Positions 7,988-18,050 of a stretch of DNA of 64,000 nt are shown here, piece by piece. The stretch spans positions 62,001 to 126,000 of the forward strand of contig QBZZ01000002.1 in assembly GCA_003282145.1 (NCBI GenBank). Reading direction: 5' to 3'. Below the pieces are notes generated by a model. The model saw only the letters and a program-made list of their open reading frames with translations, was not told the origin of the DNA and searched no databases. Numbering within the stretch: position 1 is the first letter of the stretch; each line of letters begins with the position of its first letter. The stretch is from SAR116 cluster bacterium AG-337-N21 (lineage in GTDB: Bacteria > Pseudomonadota > Alphaproteobacteria > Puniceispirillales > Marisalimonadaceae). Made by a program: the position numbers and the translations under genes.

Positions 7988-9091
7988 TTAATTGATATAT
8001 TTTTGAATTATGTACTTGTTTAATACAGGTTGGATAGAAGTAGCCATCTCTGAAAATGAGTTTTCCCATAATTTTTTGGAATTTCCGATATCATGGCCTG
8101 TGAGGAGGAGTGTACCAAAAGGACCAACTTTTTCAATAAATGATACTAATTTTTCAGTTACAGTTTTTTTATTACCAATAATTATCAAGTCATTTGCTTT
8201 TTTCATAGCTTCTGGCAAGTCCTTTTTCAGGTTAATATCCTTACTTAAAGTACCTGATGCAAGTTTTGAAACAGTATTTAAATAAAGAAAATAGTGAGAA
8301 AATACTCCTTTAGGGTCAGCTAATATTTCTTCAGCTTCTGAATTTGATGAAGTAATGAGTACACTTCGTCCAACACGCCATTTTTGATAGGTCGGTTGTT
8401 TGCCGACCTTATTTGCCGCTTCCTGATAAGTTGGCCAATGAGTTGCTATATCTTTTGCATCTACAAAATTGCCAGAAATTGGAATCCATCCTTTTTCTCC
8501 GGCTAGTTTTGCTGTCATTGAATTAGGATTTTTAAGAGATATTGCGATTTTAGGATATGGTTTTTGAAATGGTTTAACAAATTTTCCAATACCCAATTCT
8601 TGAATTATATTCTTTTTTAAAGAAATATCCAGAAATTCACCTTTGTAGTGATAATTTTCACTTTCATCCCAAAACTTTAAAATTGCCTCCATTGATTCAA
8701 TCATTGTAATTGCTCTTGAGCGTCCATCCATATTACCAAAAAGCTCCCAATCACTTACTAAGCCTCCTGCACCAACTCCTAAAATAACTCTTCCTTTTGA
8801 AAGATGATCTAGTAAGCTTACTTGACCTGCGACTACTGCGGGATGTTGTTGAGGTAGGGAAATAACTCCTGTTCCAAACTTAATATTTTTTGTCTCTTTT
8901 ATTAAAGATGCATTAAAAATCAATGGTGAAGTAACTGGTTCTGCTGTAGAACTATAATGTTCTCCCATCCAAGCTTCGGTAAAATTTAATTTATCTGCTA
9001 AAAGAACAAGTTTTCTATCTTCTTCATAAGAAACACCTACATCTTTATTTGCAGGGTGAAGCGGCATCATAAACAATCCAAGATTAAGCAT
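7988..9091 (-). CDS. LLM class flavin-dependent oxidoreductase
   Basis: LADKLNFTEAWMGEHYSS, GTGVISLPQQHPAVVAGQVSLLDHLSKGRVILGVGAGG. Confidence 0.93.
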   Translation of the reverse strand: MLNLGLFMMPLHPANKDVGVSYEEDRKLVLLADKLNFTEAWMGEHYSSTAEPVTSPLIFNASLIKETKNIKFGTGVISLPQQHPAVVAGQVSLLDHLSKGRVILGVGAGGLVSDWELFGNMDGRSRAITMIESMEAILKFWDESENYHYKGEFLDISLKKNIIQELGIGKFVKPFQKPYPKIAISLKNPNSMTAKLAGEKGWIPISGNFVDAKDIATHWPTYQEAANKVGKQPTYQKWRVGRSVLITSSNSEAEEILADPKGVFSHYFLYLNTVSKLASGTLSKDINLKKDLPEAMKKANDLIIIGNKKTVTEKLVSFIEKVGPFGTLLLTGHDIGNSKKLWENSFSEMATSIQPVLNKYIIQKYIN

Positions 9092-9167
9092 TGATTATTA
9101 TATTTTCCAAAATATTTATCATTTTCATATGTATATATTACATTATTTAAAAATAATTTGAAATTTT

Positions 9168-10151
9168 TTAAAATTTAAGAACAACCGAACCAGTCGTTTT
9201 TCTTTCTTCTAATATAGATTGAGCTTCTTTTATCTCGTCAATATAAAATGTTTTATCTATATTAATTTGCAAATCTTTATTTATGATCATATCAAAAAAT
9301 GTGTCAGCATTCATTTGCATTTCATTAGCGTTTTTTATGTAAGTATTTAGTCCACCTGTTGAAATAGACCCTGAAAAAGATCTAAGCATATTTATGTTAA
9401 TAGGATCAATAGGACCTGATGAAACTCCAAAGCTAACTATTCTTCCTTTTGAAGCTAGGCAGCTTATTCCTTTTAAAAAGGTATCTTTTCCAACTGAGTC
9501 ATATATGATATTTACCCCTTTATTATTTGTAATTTCTAAGACTTTCTTGTCAAAGTCATCTTTTGAATAATTAATAGTAAAACTACATCCGTTTTCTTTA
9601 GCAATTTTTTCTTTTTCTTGTGAACTTACTGTTCCAATAACATTTGCTCCAATTTTTTTTGCCCATTGACAAAGAATTTGTCCAACGCCTCCCGCTGCAG
9701 CATGTACTAGAACAGTGTCATGCTCTTTTAATTTATATGAATGGTTAATTAGGTATTGAGAAGTTAAGCCTTGCAAGGTAGATGCAGCGGCGATTTTAAG
9801 ATCAACTTCTTTTTTAAGCTTAATAGTTTTATCTTGATCTAAATTCATAAACTGTGAAAAAGAACCTAGATTCATACAATGTGTTACCTTATCTCCAATA
9901 TTAAATTTGGTAACATTAGAACCAATTTCTTTTACCGTTCCAGATGCTTCCATTCCAAGTACTGCAGGTAAATTCTTAAGTGGATAGGTACCTCTTCTTT
10001 GATTGATATCTATAAAATTTAATCCAGCAAACGAGTGTTCTATTAAAATTTCGTTTGAGCCTAAATCTTTTAAGTTCACTTCTTCTATTTTCAGGACATC
10101 CAAAGATCCTTGCTCATAAATTTTAATCGCTTTACTTATCATAAAACACAC
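9168..10151 (-). CDS. NADPH:quinone oxidoreductase (zinc-less MDR family)
   Basis: GLNFIDINQRRGTYP, PAVLGMEASGTVKEIG, VLVHAAAGGVGQILCQWAKKIGANVIGTVSS. Confidence 0.93.
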   Translation of the reverse strand: MCFMISKAIKIYEQGSLDVLKIEEVNLKDLGSNEILIEHSFAGLNFIDINQRRGTYPLKNLPAVLGMEASGTVKEIGSNVTKFNIGDKVTHCMNLGSFSQFMNLDQDKTIKLKKEVDLKIAAASTLQGLTSQYLINHSYKLKEHDTVLVHAAAGGVGQILCQWAKKIGANVIGTVSSQEKEKIAKENGCSFTINYSKDDFDKKVLEITNNKGVNIIYDSVGKDTFLKGISCLASKGRIVSFGVSSGPIDPININMLRSFSGSISTGGLNTYIKNANEMQMNADTFFDMIINKDLQINIDKTFYIDEIKEAQSILEERKTTGSVVLKF

Positions 10152-10802
10152 CTATAAATTAAATAAAAAATTTTCTAATATTTCCTTTCCACCCTCACTA
10201 CCAAAAGATTCTGGATGATATTGAATTCCATAAATAGGATACAATTTATGACTGACCGCCATAATTTCACCACTAAAAGAAACTTTGTTTATATCAAGTA
10301 TAGAATTTTTATCATCTATATCTTGTGAAACCCCGTTTATAACAAAACAACTTGGTAAAGATTTTGTCTCAACAATTAGAGAATGATATCTCATTATTTC
10401 TATATTCTGAGGTATTTTTTTATGTATTCCTTTTTGGTCATGTAATAAAAATGAGGTTTTTCCATGCATAGGTTCATTTGCATGAATAATTTTACCTCCA
10501 AATGAATGAACTATACCCTGCATACCTAAACATATGCCTAGGATTGGTATTTTTGGACCAAATTTTAGGATAATTTCTTGACAGACTCCAAAATATTTTT
10601 TTTCTGCAGGTGATCCTGGACCAGGTGAAATTATTATTTTGTCAGGCTTATCAAGTTTTAAATCATTAAGACATATTTGATCATTTCTTTTAACTATTAT
10701 ATTGGTTTTTTTGCCTGATGTATTTTTATCTAAAATCTCACCACAATATTGAAATAGATTGAAAGTAAATGAGTCATAATTATCTATTATTAAGACTTTC
10801 AT
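10152..10802 (-). CDS. trpG: anthranilate synthase component II (glutamine amidotransferase)
   Basis: LIIDNYDSFTFNLFQY, ISPGPGSP, ILGICLGMQ, YGIQYHPESFGSEGG; next to trpE. Confidence 0.9.
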   Translation of the reverse strand: MKVLIIDNYDSFTFNLFQYCGEILDKNTSGKKTNIIVKRNDQICLNDLKLDKPDKIIISPGPGSPAEKKYFGVCQEIILKFGPKIPILGICLGMQGIVHSFGGKIIHANEPMHGKTSFLLHDQKGIHKKIPQNIEIMRYHSLIVETKSLPSCFVINGVSQDIDDKNSILDINKVSFSGEIMAVSHKLYPIYGIQYHPESFGSEGGKEILENFLFNL

Positions 10803-10803
10803 A

Positions 10804-12204
10804 TTATTTCGTCTCTCTAAATGATTCTAAAACTGTCTTCATGGCAGCTAGTTTTCTTTCAATTTCTATATACTCTTTATCTGGATCTGAATCATAAACA
10901 TTTCCACCACAAGTTTGAGCAAAAGCTTTCTCACCTTTTATAAAAATGGATCTAATTGGAATAGCAAATGTACAATCACCATTAAACCCAAACTGCCCTA
11001 TTGCTCCTCCATATGGACCTCTGCCATCTTCTTCAATTTCATTTATTATTTTCATAGCTTCTATTTTAGGGGCGCCAGACAAAGTGCCAGCTGGAAAATT
11101 TGAGGCTAAAGCAGAGAACATATCCTCATCATCATTAATTATACCAGCAATTTCAGATGATATGTGTTGTACATGAGAATATTTTTTTATATCCATAAGG
11201 TTTCTAACTTTGACAGTACCAAATTTAGCAACTCTACCTAAATCATTTCTATGTAAATCTACTAACATATTATGTTCAGCTATTTCTTTACTATCATTTA
11301 GTAATTCTCTGGCTAATTTTAGATCCTCTGTTTTATCAGCTCCTCGTTTTGTTGTTCCAGCTAAAGGAAAAGTTTCCATTTCCCCGTTTTTAAGACGAAA
11401 GAGAAGTTCTGGTGACGCTCCAATGATTATTTGATCACTAAACTTCATAAAATACATATGAGGGGATGGATTTAGGTTTCTTAATTTTGCATATATTTCG
11501 GTAAGATCTCCTTTTATTTCATAATGACTTTTAAAACCCACTTCACATTGAAAAATTAATCCATTTTTTATGTCTTCTTTAATTTTTAATACAGTTTTTC
11601 TATGCTCATCCCTTGTCATTGAATTTCTTAAAAATTTACAGCTTACTTGTGTACTATTATGATTATTTTGTTTAATAATTGATTTTATTTTTTCAATTTT
11701 ATTATCTTCATAATAATAATAAAATATTTCGCCTGTCATTTGGTCATAAATAAGACCGTCAAGATACACGCCAAATTTAAAAGACTCGAAATTAGGATTT
11801 TTTTTTATATTTAAATTATTTTCAAAATAATTAAAACCATCGTAACTTACGAAGCCAACCAATCCTCCAGCATATTTCTTTGATATAATATTTTGAGGAA
11901 TAATGTCTCTTAACTTATAATAAGGGTTTTCACATGAATATGATCTAATTTCACCTTTATCAATATCTTCAATTTTTAATTCATGTTTATTTTCTGAAAA
12001 TATAAGATACTTTGGATCAAAACCAATTATATGGTAGCGAGAAATATTACTCTCTTCGCCTAGTGATTCAAATAAAAAACAGTTTTTAAAGTTAAATTGT
12101 ATTTTTTGGAACAATTCAAAAAAATTATATTTATCGCCTATTTTTATGTATTTAGGTTTGCCTTCAATTTTAATCTTATTTGGTTCATTTTGTTTTTTAG
12201 TCAT
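10804..12204 (-). CDS. trpE: anthranilate synthase component I
   Basis: ASPELLFRLKNGEMETFPLAGTTKRG, AEHNMLVDLHRNDLGRVAKFGTVKV, FPAGTLSGAPKIEAMKII. Confidence 0.93.
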   Translation of the reverse strand: MTKKQNEPNKIKIEGKPKYIKIGDKYNFFELFQKIQFNFKNCFLFESLGEESNISRYHIIGFDPKYLIFSENKHELKIEDIDKGEIRSYSCENPYYKLRDIIPQNIISKKYAGGLVGFVSYDGFNYFENNLNIKKNPNFESFKFGVYLDGLIYDQMTGEIFYYYYEDNKIEKIKSIIKQNNHNSTQVSCKFLRNSMTRDEHRKTVLKIKEDIKNGLIFQCEVGFKSHYEIKGDLTEIYAKLRNLNPSPHMYFMKFSDQIIIGASPELLFRLKNGEMETFPLAGTTKRGADKTEDLKLARELLNDSKEIAEHNMLVDLHRNDLGRVAKFGTVKVRNLMDIKKYSHVQHISSEIAGIINDDEDMFSALASNFPAGTLSGAPKIEAMKIINEIEEDGRGPYGGAIGQFGFNGDCTFAIPIRSIFIKGEKAFAQTCGGNVYDSDPDKEYIEIERKLAAMKTVLESFRETK

Positions 12205-12485
12205 TTTTTATGATTGGCTCTTAAAATATCAATAATGTTAGATTTAATTTTAAAAATTTCTTCATTTTCAAAAACGTATGAACCTCTTGTAACTGTTGCA
12301 ATTCCTACATTTAGATCTTCAGAAATTTCTCTTTGTTTTTTACCATGCAAAAGCATTTGAAATATCTTTAAACGATTATCAAGCTCTTTTAACTCTTTGT
12401 TGGTAAAAAGCGCTTTGAGGAACAATTCCATGTTTTTGCAATTGTTTGTTTTAGTTAATAGTTGATTCAATAAGTTTGTTTTCAT
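12201..12485 (-). CDS. trpR: Trp operon repressor family protein
   Basis: LDNRLKIFQMLLHGKKQREISEDLNVGIATVTRGS aligns with the E. coli TrpR helix-turn-helix (RELKNELGAGIATITRGSN); overlaps trpE start by 4 nt. Confidence 0.88.
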   Translation of the reverse strand: MKTNLLNQLLTKTNNCKNMELFLKALFTNKELKELDNRLKIFQMLLHGKKQREISEDLNVGIATVTRGSYVFENEEIFKIKSNIIDILRANHKK

Positions 12486-12496
12486 GTACTAGTACA
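12485..12496. promoter_or_regulatory. Putative TrpR operator
   Basis: Perfect palindrome TGTACTAGTACA whose last base on the minus strand is the A of the trpR ATG. Confidence 0.6.
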
Positions 12497-12543
12497 ATAT
12501 TTTATTGATTAATAAAATTTATTAAAAAAAATAGGCTTATGAT

Positions 12544-12750
12544 TTATATAGCTTTAAGGTTGCCCGCAGAAACTTTACCGTCTTTGCCGTCTTCCAACTC
12601 ATATTCAATTTTTTGATCAGGTTCTAGAGTTGTCATACCTGCAGCTTGTACAGCACTGATATGAACAAACACATCCTTATCTCCACCCTCTGGTTCAATG
12701 AAGCCATAACCTTTTGTAGGGTTAAACCATTTAACTGTTCCTGTGGCCAT
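12544..12750 (-). CDS. cold-shock protein (CspA family)
   Basis: ATGTVKWFNPTKGYGFIEPEGGDKDVFVHISAVQAAG. Confidence 0.95.
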   Translation of the reverse strand: MATGTVKWFNPTKGYGFIEPEGGDKDVFVHISAVQAAGMTTLEPDQKIEYELEDGKDGKVSAGNLKAI

Positions 12751-12896
12751 TTTATTTCCTTTTCTTGGCTCTAAAAAATAAAGAGCGCTTAGTTAATATT
12801 GTGATTTATTAAAACATGGTTTTACAATTGTGTACTTAATAAACTCTGATATTATATTTCAATTCTTTATTTTAGCAAGTTTGATTTGAAATGTAC

Positions 12897-13820
12897 TTAT
12901 TTATAGTCTTCTTCATAAGCTTTTATGATTGAACTAACAGCTAAATTAAATGGCGTTTCAATACTATTTTCTTCTCCTAAAGTTACAACCATACCATTAA
13001 TAGCGTCAATTTCAGATAACCTTTTTGCCTCAACATCCTGCAGCATTGAAGGTTTAGAGTCTAAAAGTTTTTTGCCAAATTCTGTTATATATTTAATTGT
13101 GTCATCAAAAGTAAAATTTACATTTTTAATGTCACCCATTTTCCTGGCCTCTAGAGCACACCCTTTAGCCACTTCAAACATTTGTTTGTTTCCCATTACT
13201 TCACCAAGTGTTTTCCTGAATACTGAGCATGGGCCACTATAAGCAACGTTACATATAAATTTTTCCCAAATTAATTGTTCTATATCTTCGAAAGCTTTTG
13301 CGTTAAACCCTGCATCAGACCAAACCTTAACTAGTTTTTCTAATCTTTGAGTTATTCCTCCATTCATTTCACCAATTCTTATCATACTCATATTATTATG
13401 ATGAGCATGTCCGGGGCCAACCATTGCTGCTCCAAAGCCTTGAGCCACTCCTAAAAGAATATTGTCAGTAGGCATAAAAGTAGCAATTCGTTCACCAGCA
13501 CCTAGCCCATTCTGTATAGTTAAAATAAGAGAATTTTTTGATATTATTTTGCTTAGATTAGATGCTGCTGAACCAACTCCAGATGCCTTAGTTGCTATTA
13601 TAAATAGTTCATATCCTTTTGCATCTTCTATGTTATTCGACACATTTATATTTTTAACCACATTATCGCCACTGAAACCTGAAACTCTAAGACCATCTTT
13701 TCTTATGGCTTCTAAATGCTCTTCCCAAAGATCAATTGCTAAAACCTCATTATTATTTTGAGCAAGAAAGGATGCATAAATAGATCCCATTGCACCTGCT
13801 CCAATTATAGCAATTTTCAT
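12897..13820 (-). CDS. panE: ketopantoate reductase family (2-dehydropantoate 2-reductase)
   Basis: MKIAIIGAGAMGSIYASFLAQNN, TIQNGLGAGE, WEKFICNVAYSGPCSV. Confidence 0.82.
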   Translation of the reverse strand: MKIAIIGAGAMGSIYASFLAQNNNEVLAIDLWEEHLEAIRKDGLRVSGFSGDNVVKNINVSNNIEDAKGYELFIIATKASGVGSAASNLSKIISKNSLILTIQNGLGAGERIATFMPTDNILLGVAQGFGAAMVGPGHAHHNNMSMIRIGEMNGGITQRLEKLVKVWSDAGFNAKAFEDIEQLIWEKFICNVAYSGPCSVFRKTLGEVMGNKQMFEVAKGCALEARKMGDIKNVNFTFDDTIKYITEFGKKLLDSKPSMLQDVEAKRLSEIDAINGMVVTLGEENSIETPFNLAVSSIIKAYEEDYK

Positions 13821-13833
13821 AACCTAATCTCCA

Positions 13834-14739
13834 TCACTGCTTAATAAAAGTTCCATTGTTTAATTCAGACATAGCGAGTTGAATTTCATCACTAGTATTC
13901 ATTACAATAGGTCCGTGCCATGCAACGGGTTCTTGAATAGGATTACCAGAGATTAGTAGGAATCTAACACCTTGATTTCCAGATAACAGCTTAACTTCAT
14001 CTCCTTTATCAAAGGTAATTAGCGTCTTGTTTCCACTCATGTCACGTATTGTGTAGTCTTCATTGTTAAATGATTTTTCAATTTTAATACCTTTAGGTTC
14101 CGAGGCATAATCAAAGTTAGCCTCTCCTTCAAAAACATATGCAAAACAATTATCTCGTAATGATATTGGGAAGTTTTTAATTTTGTTTGGTGGAACATAA
14201 ATGTCAAAATATTGAGGGTTAGATGCAATTCCCTTTATTAAACCTTTATACCCCCGATAATCGCCTATTATTATTTTTATAATAGTACCATCGTCATCAT
14301 TTATAACTTTGATATCGCTTGATTTTATATCCTGATAGTTAGGATCAGTCATTTTAAGATAAGATGGTAAATTAGCCCATAATTGAAAACCATGCATTTC
14401 ACCTTTATAATTACCTAAGGGCATTTCTTGATGAAGTATACCTGAACCTGCAGTCATCCATTGAACATCTCCATCATTCAGCTTTCCTGAGTTTCCCAAG
14501 CTATCTTTGTGTTCCACGGCTCCTTTTAAGATATAAGTGATTGTCTCTATTCCTCTATGAGGATGCCACGGGAAACCTAGTTGGTAATCTTGGGGATTGT
14601 TATTTCTAAAATCATCAAGTAGTAAAAAAGGATCAAAATCACTAGTATTTCCAAAGCCAAAAGCTCTATCTAATTTTACACCAGCACCCTCTAAAACTGG
14701 ATTTGATTTTTTTCTTTCTAAAATTGGTCTAACAGTCAT
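13834..14739 (-). CDS. pirin family protein
   Basis: FDPFLLLDDFRNN, GFPWHPHRGIETITYILKGAVEHKDSLGN, GDVQWMTAGSGILHQEMP. Confidence 0.95.
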   Translation of the reverse strand: MTVRPILERKKSNPVLEGAGVKLDRAFGFGNTSDFDPFLLLDDFRNNNPQDYQLGFPWHPHRGIETITYILKGAVEHKDSLGNSGKLNDGDVQWMTAGSGILHQEMPLGNYKGEMHGFQLWANLPSYLKMTDPNYQDIKSSDIKVINDDDGTIIKIIIGDYRGYKGLIKGIASNPQYFDIYVPPNKIKNFPISLRDNCFAYVFEGEANFDYASEPKGIKIEKSFNNEDYTIRDMSGNKTLITFDKGDEVKLLSGNQGVRFLLISGNPIQEPVAWHGPIVMNTSDEIQLAMSELNNGTFIKQ

Positions 14740-14838
14740 AATGTCTTTATAACTTTAAAAATAATAATTTTGAACTTTTTTTATCCATATAGATAAATTG
14801 ATATTTCACCAAAAATAAATAAAAAAAGAACTTATAAT

Positions 14839-15639
14839 TTGTTTGAGCAAGCGTTAAGTGGCTTAAGTACAATTAATCAATTGGAATTATTAATTCCTAC
14901 AAGTATTTTAGCAGTCATGTTGGTAGCAATATCAAAATCAGGATTTGGAGGTGGCTTAGGTGGTTTAGGCTTTCCTTTAATGGTATTAGTATTGCCGCCA
15001 AAATTAGCATTAGCGGTTTTTTTGCCGTTAACATTATTAACAGATATATGGGTAATATTTGTATGGAGAAAATTTTTTATTTTTGAAATTATTTGGATGA
15101 TGGTCTTAGGTGGAATGATTGGCCAATTACTATGTTGGATATTTTTTAATTATTTAGATGATAAATCTATCCTAATTTTAATCGGAACTATGACGTTAAT
15201 AACATCTGTAAATTTTTTTTTAAGTAAAATAGATCTATTACAAAAATCAAAAAATCATTTAAATACATTACAACCAAATTTTCTGAGAGCAGTTGTTTGG
15301 TGCTCTTTATCTGGATTTGCAAGTTTTATTGCATGGGCAGGTTCTGTTCCTGCACAGATTTATCTTTTAAAATTAGGAGTTAATAGAAAAAATTTTGTGG
15401 GCATCATGAGTTTCTATTTTTTTTTAATTAATTTTTCAAAAATACCTTTTAATTTAGATCTAAACATTTTTACTAACGAGTCACTTTTTTTGAGTTTTCT
15501 TTTAATTCTTGTTCTCCCTATTGGTATATTTTTAGGTAAGTGGTTGAATTTAAAACTTTCTGATAATTTATTTTACAACATTAGTCATGTGGCTTTATTT
15601 TTATGTGGCATTCATTTAATAATTAAAAATTTAACTTAG
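14839..15639 (+). CDS. TauE/SafE family sulfite exporter/permease (TTG start)
   Basis: Multi-TM; SKSGFGGGLGGLGFPLMVLVLPPKLALAVFLPLTLLTDI. Confidence 0.85.
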   Translation: MFEQALSGLSTINQLELLIPTSILAVMLVAISKSGFGGGLGGLGFPLMVLVLPPKLALAVFLPLTLLTDIWVIFVWRKFFIFEIIWMMVLGGMIGQLLCWIFFNYLDDKSILILIGTMTLITSVNFFLSKIDLLQKSKNHLNTLQPNFLRAVVWCSLSGFASFIAWAGSVPAQIYLLKLGVNRKNFVGIMSFYFFLINFSKIPFNLDLNIFTNESLFLSFLLILVLPIGIFLGKWLNLKLSDNLFYNISHVALFLCGIHLIIKNLT

Positions 15640-15648
15640 GAGATAAAA

Positions 15649-16035
15649 ATGGAAAGTGAAATTTTTAAAAAAGGAATAGCAAAAAGAAGGAAAGTACTTG
15701 GAGATGAATATGTAGATAAAGCACTTGCCTCAGCAGACGAATTGGGTGCAGATATGCAAAAATTAGTAACTGAATATGCTTGGGGTGAAGTTTGGAACAA
15801 AGAAAATCTGTCAGATAGAGATAGATCGTTGGTTAACTTAGGCATGATTGCGGCTCTTAATAGATCGTATGAATTTAAATTACATGTCAGAGGTGCTTTG
15901 AATAATGGATTAACTAGATTACAAATTCGTGATATCATTTTACAGATTACAATATACTGTGGAGCTCCTGCAGGTTTGGAGGCACTTAGGCATATTAGAG
16001 AAGTATTTGCTGAAGTTGATTCAGAAAATAAATAA
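15649..16035 (+). CDS. carboxymuconolactone decarboxylase family protein
   Basis: AWGEVWNKENLSDRDRSLVNLGMIAALNRSYEFKLHVRGALNNGLTRLQIRDIILQITIYCGAPAGLEA. Confidence 0.92.
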   Translation: MESEIFKKGIAKRRKVLGDEYVDKALASADELGADMQKLVTEYAWGEVWNKENLSDRDRSLVNLGMIAALNRSYEFKLHVRGALNNGLTRLQIRDIILQITIYCGAPAGLEALRHIREVFAEVDSENK

Positions 16036-16083
16036 ATAAATTTAATGAACTGGGGATTTATTTATATGAAATAATGAATTTTC

Positions 16084-17511
16084 GTGTGGAAAGTAATGGA
16101 TCATAATAAAATTAAAACAAATTTTGATGAAAATTTAGTTTCAACTAATGATGCAAACTTTAAAAGTTTATATGGTCTTACTCCAATTGTTGAAGATGCT
16201 ATTTTAAATGCCATTAATAAAAAAAATAGAATAAGTTTAAAAAAGTTAATCGAACCACTTCACCCAGCTGATCAAGCAGACATGTTAGAAAGACTTAGTA
16301 ATGAAAAATTAAATATTTTCCTAAATATTCTTGGAAGATCACTTGATCCAGAGGTTTTAGTTTATCTTGATCATAATGTTCAAGAAAAAGTTTTTAATAT
16401 TCTTGGCCCTAAAGTTCTTGCAAAGGCAATTCCTGAATTACATTCAGATGATGCTGTTGAAATACTTCAAGAGTTAGAAGAAAAAGACAGAAATGTAGTT
16501 ATAAAACAACTACCAAAAGCTGACAGAATTTTAGTTGAAGAGGCTCTGTCATACCCTGAGTATTCAGCTGGAAGGCTGATGCAACGGGAATTTTTGGCTT
16601 TTCCTGGAAATTGGACAGTAGGGCAGACAATTGACCATATGAGAGCAAATCCACAAGATGAAGAGGATAGTTTTTATTCAGTTTATATTGTTGATCCTGC
16701 ACATAGATTGATGGGAGTTATCTCCCTATCTAAATTATTATCTGCTAAAAGACCTGTGAGATTAAATGATTTAATGGAATTAAAACCAAGAAATGTGAAT
16801 GTTGAAACTGACCAAGAAGAAGTAGCTCTTCTATTTCAGCAATATGGTCTAGTAAACATGCCGGTTGTTGATAATGCAGATAGGCTTCTTGGTGTAATAA
16901 TTGTAGATGATATTGTTGACGTAATTAATGAAGAAGCCGAAGAAGATTTACAAGGTTTGACTGGTGTAAGTGATCTTTCAATAACATCATCTTTTTTAGA
17001 AACTGCTAAAGGCCGTTTTTCATGGCTTATACTAAACATGTTTACTGCAGTTTTAGCATCTTCAGTTATAGGTTTGTTTCAGGAAGAAATTGAAAAATTA
17101 GTTGCGTTAGCTGTTCTCATGCCAATTGTTGCTTCAATGGGAGGAAATGCAGGAACCCAGACAGTGACTGTTGCAGTAAGAGCATTAGCGACAAGGCAGC
17201 TAAATTATAGCAATCTTCAAAAATTTGTTTTAAAAGAAACATGGGTTGGTATGATTAATGGTTTTTTATTCGCTCTTTTGTCTTTTGTTTTAGCTTATCT
17301 TTGGTTTGGTGATAAAGAAATCGCAATAATAATGGGATTAGCAATGATTGCTAATTTGTTGTTTGCGGGTGTTCTAGGTACTTTAATTCCGCTAACACTA
17401 GAAAAATTTAAAATTGATCCTGCGATTTCTAGCTCTGTTTTTTTAACAACTGCGACTGATGTCATAGGTTTCTTTACGTTTTTAGGTTTATCGGCTTTAG
17501 TAATATTGTAA
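16084..17511 (+). CDS. mgtE: magnesium transporter MgtE
   Basis: HPADQADMLERL, CBS pair, RFSWLILNMFTAVLASSVIGLF, MPIVASMGGNAGTQTVTVAVRALA. Confidence 0.95.
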   Translation: MWKVMDHNKIKTNFDENLVSTNDANFKSLYGLTPIVEDAILNAINKKNRISLKKLIEPLHPADQADMLERLSNEKLNIFLNILGRSLDPEVLVYLDHNVQEKVFNILGPKVLAKAIPELHSDDAVEILQELEEKDRNVVIKQLPKADRILVEEALSYPEYSAGRLMQREFLAFPGNWTVGQTIDHMRANPQDEEDSFYSVYIVDPAHRLMGVISLSKLLSAKRPVRLNDLMELKPRNVNVETDQEEVALLFQQYGLVNMPVVDNADRLLGVIIVDDIVDVINEEAEEDLQGLTGVSDLSITSSFLETAKGRFSWLILNMFTAVLASSVIGLFQEEIEKLVALAVLMPIVASMGGNAGTQTVTVAVRALATRQLNYSNLQKFVLKETWVGMINGFLFALLSFVLAYLWFGDKEIAIIMGLAMIANLLFAGVLGTLIPLTLEKFKIDPAISSSVFLTTATDVIGFFTFLGLSALVIL

Positions 17512-17526
17512 TTTGGGTTATTAGTT

Positions 17527-17946
17527 GTGTCTTATCATTTAAAAAAAATAGCAGTCGGTATCGAAACAATTGAAAGACTTTATGTAAGACAAAAAATGAT
17601 TAAAGAAACTTATGGCACAATATTACATACTACAAGAAACATGCCAAAAAAAAGAGAAGATTTAATTAAAACTGGTTCAATGTTTTGGATTATCAAAAGA
17701 AAAGTTTTAGTCCGGCAGAAAATATTAGATATTTTATCAGTTATTCGAAGTGATGGTAGCAAAGGGTGTGAAATTGAATTAGACAAAAAACTAATAAGAG
17801 TAATTCCCACTCCTATGAAACCCTTTCAAGGCTGGAGATATTATTTAGAGGAAGATATTCCAAGAGACTTGAATTTGGATGAAGAGACAGGTGAAAGCTT
17901 ACCAGATAATATAAATGCCGAACTGATTAAATTAGGATTATATTGA
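17527..17946 (+). CDS. DUF1489 family protein
   Basis: LKKIAVGIETIERLYVRQ...GSMFWIIKRKVLVRQKILDI...IRVIPTPMKPFQGWRYYLEEDIPRDL. Confidence 0.8.
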   Translation: MSYHLKKIAVGIETIERLYVRQKMIKETYGTILHTTRNMPKKREDLIKTGSMFWIIKRKVLVRQKILDILSVIRSDGSKGCEIELDKKLIRVIPTPMKPFQGWRYYLEEDIPRDLNLDEETGESLPDNINAELIKLGLY

Positions 17947-18050
17947 TTAAGAAATTAACAAAAATAATAATTAAATTTTAAAAAATTTGTCTTTTGATCG
18001 AAATGCCAATAATAAATAATCGAAATTAAAGTATTTCTAGGAAAGTTAAA

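Noticed and set aside
10915-11434. Plus-strand ORFs (10915-11103, 10946-11176, 11210-11434) antisense to trpE
   Set aside because: Opposite a strongly recognised gene; shadow ORFs with no recognisable domain.
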